Shown: positions 58,145 through 64,000 of the stretch, piece by piece
Position numbering within the stretch: position 1 is the first letter of the stretch
How the letters are laid out: the number at the start of each line of letters is the position of its first letter
Source of the DNA: Cryptomeria japonica
Lineage: Eukaryota; Streptophyta; Pinopsida; Cupressales; Cupressaceae
Assembly: GCF_030272615.1 (NCBI RefSeq)
Contig: NC_081414.1
Location: 781,796,119-781,860,118, forward strand
DNA: 64,000 nt
Direction of reading: 5' to 3'
The notes under the pieces: generated by a model
The model's input: the letters and a program-made list of their open reading frames with translations, nothing else
Database searches by the model: none
Told to the model about the DNA's origin: nothing
Program-made: the position numbers and the translations under genes

Positions 58145-59390
58145 CTATAAAAATTCTACCCATCTCATATGTCTCTGATTCAACTTACTCTGACTGTTGA
58201 AATATTGCAAGGCTTGATGATTTGTATACGAAACAAACTCCTTAGCCAACAAGTAATGTCTCCACTTCTTCAAGGCTTGAACTATGGCATAAAATTCCTT
58301 ATCATATACTAAATATCTTCTCCTAGCATCATTCAACTTATCAGTGAAATAAGCTACTTCTCTCCATTCTTGACTCAAGACTACTCCTATCGTTGTTCCA
58401 CTTGCATCACAATCCACTTGAAATACTTGGTTGAAATTTGGTAAAGATAACACAAGTTGCACAACTTTTGTTTGCTCCAATGGTCCACTTGAATTCCTTC
58501 TTATCCCCTCTCATTGTCTCAGTCATAGGGTTACAAATTGAACTTAATTTTTTGATAAAATTCTAGTAGAAACTAGCCAATCCATAAAATGATCTTACTT
58601 CTCCAATGCTTTCCGGTGTAGGCCACTCAACAATTTCTTTCAGTTTCTTAGGGTCCATCTTCAAACCATCAGTAGATATCACAAATCCCAAATAGACTAA
58701 CTCTTCCTTCATGAAAGTACACTTCTTAATATTTATCAACAACTTCTCTTCTCTCAACCTCTACAAAACTTGTCTCAAATGCCACAAATGCTCTGCTTTT
58801 ATCTTACTGAAAAATTGGAATGTCATCCAAATACACAATAGCAAACATACCCACGAATTTCTTTAATACCTTATTCATTAACCTCATGAAAGTACTAGGT
58901 GCATTAGTTAACCCAAAAGGCATCATCAACCATTCATATAGTCCTTCATTTGTCTTCAATGTTGTCTTTCACTCATCTCCTTTTCTAATTCTAATTTGAT
59001 GATATCCACTCTTCAAATCTATCTTTGTAAAGTATCTTGCTCCACTCAAATACTCCATTATGTCATCCATCCTAGGCAAAGGAAACTAGTATTTCATTAT
59101 GATCTTTTGTATGCTCTAGAATTGGTACACATTCTCCATTCTTCATTCTTCTTAGGTGGTAACACTATTGGTGCTGCACAAGGGCTCAGACCTTCTCTGA
59201 TCAAACCTTTCTTTAACATCTCATGCACTTGTCTATTCAGCTCTTCATTTTCTACCGGTTTCAACCAATGTGCAGCTTTGTTTGGCAAACTAGCTCCAGG
59301 AATGAAATCCATGCAATGACTGATACTTCTTATCGGTGGTAATCCATCAGACACATTATCTGAAATGATGTCTTCATATTCTATCAACAA
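58145..59390 (-). pseudogene. pol: RE6 reverse transcriptase and RNase H
   Basis: The RT N-terminal region shows WLKPVENEELNRQV and CAAPIVLPPKKN (59390-59097). The palm has a catalytic YLDD in VYLDDIP near 58815-58835. The thumb side includes KCTFMKEELVYLGF and EWPTPESIGEVRSF (58757-58563). RNase H (58480-58145) has [16 protein letters not shown] and [16 protein letters not shown]. The enzyme would synthesise cDNA. Frameshifts near 59097, 58560 and 58480 and several stops inactivate it. Confidence 0.92.
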
Positions 59391-59408
59391 TTCCTTTACC
59401 TCCTTTGG

Positions 59409-59820
59409 TTATTCTTCTTCCAATTTTGGTCTCTTTGTCTTCTTAGGAACCAAGGCAAAACACACATTCTCATGTCTGATTCCATCTAGGAATTTCCTTC
59501 CATCCACCAAATAGATTCTAGCATTCATACAGACCTCGCTTTTCAAGGGTTTCTCCAAAGGTAATAAGGTTTTCTTCATTCTAGTTGCCACAATGGTGTA
59601 TGTGTTCTTACTCCCATCATGTATTGCCTGTTTATCAAATTGCCAAGTTCTACCCAACAAAAGGTGACAAATTTCCATAGGCATAATATCACACAAAACT
59701 TCATCATGATAATTCCCAATTTTCAACTTCACCAAACATTTCTCTTACCAACAACTTATGTTCATCCTAAATCAATGCTATTTGATAAGGCTTAGGGTGT
59801 TTCAATCTTTCCAAGTTTAA
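59409..59820 (-). pseudogene. pol: RE6 protease region
   Basis: The 59735-59409 frame has CDIMPMEICHLLLGRTWQFD and HDGSKNTYT, the conserved stretch after the aspartic protease in chromoviruses. The D-S/T-G active site itself is upstream of 59735 in damaged sequence and was not seen. Confidence 0.75.
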
Positions 59821-60049
59821 CTTATTCACCATCTCTTTTGAAACAATATTTTTGAAACTACCACTCTAACAACTTTACAACACTTACCAGATACCTTACA
59901 TCTAGTCTTGAACAAATTTCTCCTTTGCAAGGGCTCCTCATCTTCTTCAATATGACACAAAACTCTCTTCATCATCAACAGTTCTCCATCTTCTAGTTTG
60001 TTAGATGATCCGGTGGGGTTTTCTTCCACCAAAACTGCTCCTTTGGCAT

Positions 60050-61082
60050 TCTAAGTCTTCTTACATTCAAATGCATAATGTCCTTCTCCTCCAAACTTAA
60101 AGAAAGTACCTCTAAATGTATTCTTGTCTTGTCTACCAAAATTCTCATTCCAGTAGCCATCTGGTTCTCTCCTCCAGTAGAAATTTTTTTCATCCTTCCG
60201 GTATGAATTTCCATCTTTGCTCACTTCCTTGTCCTTTCTCTGATCTATATAGGTTCTTTTAGCTCTGATATATCCTCTTCCTCCTTGAAATATTCCTCTA
60301 GTAAACCTTCCACCTCTACCTCTCTACCTCTACTCATGTCTCTTGTTTAACTTTTCTTCAACCTTCAGGGCATACTGGTAAACCTCTTCAACTCTCTTCA
60401 ATTTGATCAAAATGAGCTCATCTTGTATAGACATCTGCAATCCATTTAAATATCTTACAACTTTTTCAACTTCATCATCAACATGTTTGGATCTAATATT
60501 CAACTTGTAAAATGCTTCGGTGTACTCCTTGACACTAGATTTCTTTTGTCTCAAATTTTGCAACTTCTGGAATAGATTTAACTGATAATCAACCGGTATA
60601 AATTTTGACTTCAACTTAGCAACCATCCAATTCCAACACTTGATTTTCTCTTTACCTCTTCTCTATCTATCAACATGCAAATACTCCCACCAAAGAGATG
60701 CATGTCCTTTCAACTGGGTACATGCATATTTCACCTTTCTTTCATCTACAGTGTTCTCAAAATCAAAATACTTTTCCATCTCTGAGATCTGATCCATCAA
60801 CTCAACAAAATCCAACTTTCCATCATATTTCAGTGGTGTAAAATGTGGTTTACTATTAGCCTTACTTAAAACCCTCATAAACCTCTCTTCATCTAGATCA
60901 ACTACTAGTGGGTTTCCTTGTTCTGTCGGGGCTTCTTCTCCTTCATATTCACTTATATCTTCAATATGTCATCCTCTTCTTTGTTGTTTCTCCACGACTT
61001 CCAACTGGGTTGCTATCCCTCACAGCATTTCCATCATAGCAGGGTCTACATTCTCACACACTCCACCATTCCTAGTTCCCAT
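60050..61082 (-). pseudogene. gag: RE6 gag
   Basis: The start is the Met of MGTRNGGVCENVDPAMMEM (61082). The frame is open, with a few stops, to 60330. The retrotransposon Gag domain includes KVKYACTQLKGHASLWWEYL, FIPVDYQLNLFQKLQNL and VKEYTEAFYKL. After a frame change a decayed zinc knuckle (KFGGEGHYAFEC, first cysteine lost) lies near 60055-60095. It would form the capsid. Only about 98 bp separate it from the truncated LTR. Confidence 0.87.
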
Positions 61083-61179
61083 TCCCCCATCTTTCACCAA
61101 TCCTGTGCAACTGCAGGTCAAATCCACAGTTTGCTACCCTACAACAAAATTCTCAGGACAACCAAAACGAAAACTCAAA

Positions 61180-61637
61180 GAACAATACCTAATGTATAAA
61201 ACCAACAAGGTCGACCTCTTCCAAAGAAATTCCTCTAGAAAATTCAAAGGATGAAGTGTGGTTCAAAGGCAAGGTCGGCCACACACAAAGGAACATCGAA
61301 ATCAATGCTTAGGGCTTCACAAGATATGAAAGGGATCCTGTAGATCACAATGCAAATAGGTCTAGGCAACCGGTAACAAGAAACTGTCAATCGGTAACAG
61401 GAAACTATCATGGGAATTGGTAGCGATAACTTGCTAGAAAATGATCAAAATGCTTTGCGGTTTGAGAATTAGGAAGATGATCAAATCTTCAAGTAAAATC
61501 CAACTCCACAAGATTCAGTGAGCCAAATTTGGTACACATAGAAATAAATGTTGAAACTGCAAATAGAAAATAAAATAGAAAGAAATATATTTTTGGTTGA
61601 TGCAAGACTGCCATGAACCTGGGATGCTCTTGCATCA
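61180..61637 (-). repeat. RE6 5' LTR, truncated
   Basis: 458 bp matching 54925-55382 end to end. The LTR 3' part (about 346 bp), primer-binding site and probably some leader are deleted. The outer end and target duplication are intact. Confidence 0.88.
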
Positions 61638-61642
61638 CATCT

Positions 61643-62695
61643 CTTAGCTCAATATCCTAATTTCCTATAGTTGAAGCACATGAAAGGGATCGATTAAAAC
61701 TCAATAGCTTGAACCCAAGTGGCCATCTTGGATTGTATTTCAATAGAGGATGGTAAGTCTACATTCTTAGAAATACCCACACAGATTCTCACAAACACCA
61801 GCCTTTTCCTAGTCATCGTTATCAGATCCACGGATAGAAGTTATCCAAAAGAATTAGCCAAGCTGCTGAAAAAATATTCATTCCAAAATTCCAAAGGGAG
61901 GCCAGGAAGTCTAGCCTAAACTAGGACATTTTAAAAAAGGGAATCAGAAAGGTCCATGTTTGCAATCCATTTCTTAAGAGCTAAGGAGGACTTGCCAATT
62001 ACCTAGGGACCTCCACTTCTAACAGCCTGAATATCCTCCTTACAAGAAAACTCAAAAGTGAAGTAACCCTTAGGAAGAGCGGAAACAAGAACCTGACCAT
62101 TAGTTCTCCATTTCCTTTGGACAAAGGCCCTAACAACTTCTATGTTAGGCCTAGAACCCATAAATTTTCCTACCAATGTTTCATCCATTAGGGAAATATT
62201 ATGATCAATAACCATATTAGGGACAGAAATGGAAAACTTACCCTTCACAGGATCAAAGATATTGCTAACTAGAAGGAACAACGATTTTCCACTAAGTTTC
62301 ACTACCAAAAAAGATGTCAAAGGTTTTTGTCTGGAAACATCACCTCTAGTGGCCCCCACCATATTTTGAATTCTCTTATCGGCCCATTGTCCTTTAGAGA
62401 GATCAATGGGAACATCACAATAATTAGGAATAGAGGAATCCACCTAAATAGGCTTTTCCTTTTCGTTCCCCCTTTGAAAGTTTCCATTAGATGAATCACC
62501 ATCCCCCCCAGGGTCCACCTAAATATTATTTCTAGGGTTAGGCTCATTTGTCTCCTTCTTACCTTCATTGTCGCTAGGTCCCTACATTGATTCTACCTAC
62601 GATTCCCCTGAAACTGCACGGCCACAACTTGCTCCAGTGTTCAAAATTTCAAAAATCTGATTCTTCTGCACATTCACCTGCTTCTCCCACTCCAT
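61643..62695 (-). pseudogene. LINE-3 ORF1 N-terminal part
   Basis: The start is the Met of MEWEKQVNVQKNQIFEIL (62695). The 62443-62003 piece, in the same frame, is the DUF4283 domain: SLMDETLVGKFMGSRPNIEV, RKWRTNGQVLVSALPKGYF and a terminal GGP. A zinc knuckle decayed to CFNYRKLGY-x-AKRC lies at about 61643-61690, directly beside the RE6 insertion. The protein would bind LINE RNA. The element start is about 28 bp upstream, so the 5' leader is missing or very short. Confidence 0.83.
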
Positions 62696-62723
62696 GATTC
62701 ACTAACTTATGATTCATGTTATG

Positions 62724-62743
62724 ACACTAACTCTAAATAAGTT
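62724..62743. repeat. LINE-3 target-site duplication, 5' side
   Basis: ACACTAACTCTAAATAAGTT, 17 of 20 identical to 32817-32836, immediately beyond the LINE-3 5' end. Confidence 0.7.
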
Positions 62744-64000
62744 AATTGTTTACTTATATTATTAAAAGGCTACAAGGACTTATAAGGAGGATCTCAACTA
62801 TTGATTTATATTTACTGTGTCATACTAAAACTATATCACTATTCTTTCGATTTAACCCTAGAATATATTATTTAACATATATCTTATAATTAGCATAACC
62901 ATTGCATCTATTTTTTATGAAAGTTCTAGTTTAAGATATTTTCATCAAAAATAGAAAAATAGAGAAAACTATGATGATAAATCTAAATAACTAGATGAAT
63001 AGTTATCTCATGAGATTTTATTTTTTTAATAAATATGTTAACCCAATACCTAAAAATTATATGATTCAATTAGAAAAAAAAATTATTAGCCAATAGACTA
63101 TTTTAATTTTTTATCTTTTGGTGGTTTTGCCTATTAAAACTTTTTTATCTATCGTTATTTTTCCCGACCGGATTTTTTTATTGATGAGTAGTTTTGCCTG
63201 TTGATTTCAGCTTGAAAATTTGTCAATTAGCACTGCAATCACATTTCTCATTATTCCTCCACAAGAATTTTATCCTCCTTTGGCACAATGTATGTTCTCA
63301 TAACACTTCCATAGTTTTTAGCTATATACGAAAGAGGTTCTTGCCATAGATGAAATCATTTTTCTACCAATTAGCACAATATAAGATCCTACATCCAGAG
63401 CCATATTAATCAATCAATCAATTGAGTTTCTTGAACTACCCAATATGCTACCAAATAGTTCTCATGCACTAATGGTTACATATGAATAAGATTAGACATT
63501 TGCATGTCTACTTATTTATATGATCTATGACATAATATGTGATTTTTAGGTTCTCAACAATCACCACAATAGCCAAGACCTATGCCACAATGAGCAATAT
63601 GACAACACATATTACCCAATATAGTTTTCATCATAGATGCATGCATTTTCAGCCCACTCTTCATATGCTGAAACCATCATCATCATCACTGCTAAAACAC
63701 TAAGTATTATTATCACCATAAACACTAAACAATTTTTTGTAATCACCATCCCTCTTGTCATATTTCCTACACAAACAATCCTGTGAAGGGCATGAAGATA
63801 TTATGGCCATAAATAACTACAACTTCCCATTCTAATTATTGCCCTTATTTTATTTTAAGGGTAATGAAGAATTACCGTATAATTTGATAAATATGTCATT
63901 AGGTAATGGCTAAACAAATTATTTCATAGCCAGTTTGGCTATAATTACTAGGTTTACCTTTGTTATGAAAATAGCAAGACAATTGTCATCTCTGTAATGA
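62744..64000. other. AT-rich non-coding region
   Basis: About 1.26 kb without recognisable gene, LTR or tRNA. It should be the original continuation of the sequence left of 32817 before LINE-3 inserted. Confidence 0.65.

Larger units (their letters stand above)
54579..61637 (-). mobile_element. RE6: Ty3/gypsy chromovirus, host of a solo LTR
   Basis: Minus-strand order from 61637: truncated 5' LTR, gag, protease, RT, RNase H, integrase, chromodomain, 3' LTR (54579-55382). Integrase after RNase H defines Ty3/gypsy; the chromodomain defines a chromovirus. The LTR starts TGATGC and ends GCATCA on either strand, flanked by the perfect target duplication CATCT (54574-54578, 61638-61642). The 5' LTR lacks about 346 bp and the primer-binding site. 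It split LINE-3 ORF1. A foreign solo LTR lies in integrase. Confidence 0.93.
32837..62723 (-). mobile_element. LINE-3: L1-type plant LINE split by RE3 and RE6
   Basis: Three blocks form one LINE read high to low: 62723-61643 (ORF1 N-terminal part), 54573-50917 (ORF1 end, endonuclease, RT) and 35243-32837 (zinc-binding region, RNase H, 3' segment). After subtracting RE3, RE6 and one copy of each target duplication, about 7.15 kb remains, longer than LINE-2 by roughly 1.2 kb. A diverged 20-bp target duplication marks both ends. The 3' terminus (about 32837-32890) contains GTAAAACCCGCTTTTC on the minus strand. All frames are decayed. Confidence 0.87.

Overview
This is repeat-dense nuclear DNA from a plant. 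I could identify no host protein-coding gene, rRNA gene or intact tRNA gene. The plant call rests on three L1-type LINEs whose first ORF resembles the plant DUF4283/zinc-knuckle type and whose second ORF ends in an RNase H domain, on Ty1/copia elements primed by initiator Met-tRNA (TGGTATCAGAGC), and on a chromodomain-bearing Ty3/gypsy element. The amount of old, nested, stop-riddled insertion suggests a very large genome, perhaps a gymnosperm, but the sequence does not prove that.

Layout. 1-6531: RE1, a copia element on the minus strand with all pol domains, its 3' LTR cut by the window edge. ~6754-19945: LINE-1 (minus), interrupted at 9461-17111 by RE2, an LTR element with two ORFs but no protease, integrase or reverse transcriptase. 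19946-24558: AT-rich DNA with a ~946-bp diverged tandem duplication and tRNA-like SINE candidates. 24575-30525: LINE-2 (minus), near full length, flanked by a 16-bp target-site duplication (TSD). 30542-32816: AT-rich DNA ending in degenerate telomere-like repeats. 32837-62723: LINE-3 (minus), split twice. 62744-64000: AT-rich DNA with nothing recognisable.

LINE-3 hosts two nests. The first is RE3 (35249-50911, plus), a relative of RE2 in coding content. RE3 contains RE4 (39796-47353), and RE4 contains RE5 (40904-45948), a close relative of RE4. The second nest is RE6 (54579-61637, minus), a chromovirus whose integrase is split by a solo LTR (56460-57635). RE2, RE4, RE5, RE6 and the solo LTR each have a perfect 5-bp TSD. 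RE3 has a one-mismatch TSD, and LINE-3 a 20-bp TSD with three transitions. Together these fix the order LINE-3 > RE3 > RE4 > RE5 and LINE-3 > RE6 > solo LTR.

The most interesting content is the RE2/RE3 type. ORF1 is a long coiled coil followed by an array of CCHC-like knuckles. ORF2 (about 1,000-1,150 codons) has a conserved helical region and a charged coiled-coil tail. Neither copy has enzymatic domains. RE2 shares a 26-bp identical block at its polypurine tract with the enzyme-coding element RE1, which suggests mobilisation in trans. RE5 is a second kind of incomplete element: Gag and protease are followed by an acidic region where the rest of pol should be. All coding regions here carry stops or frameshifts and are annotated as pseudogenes.
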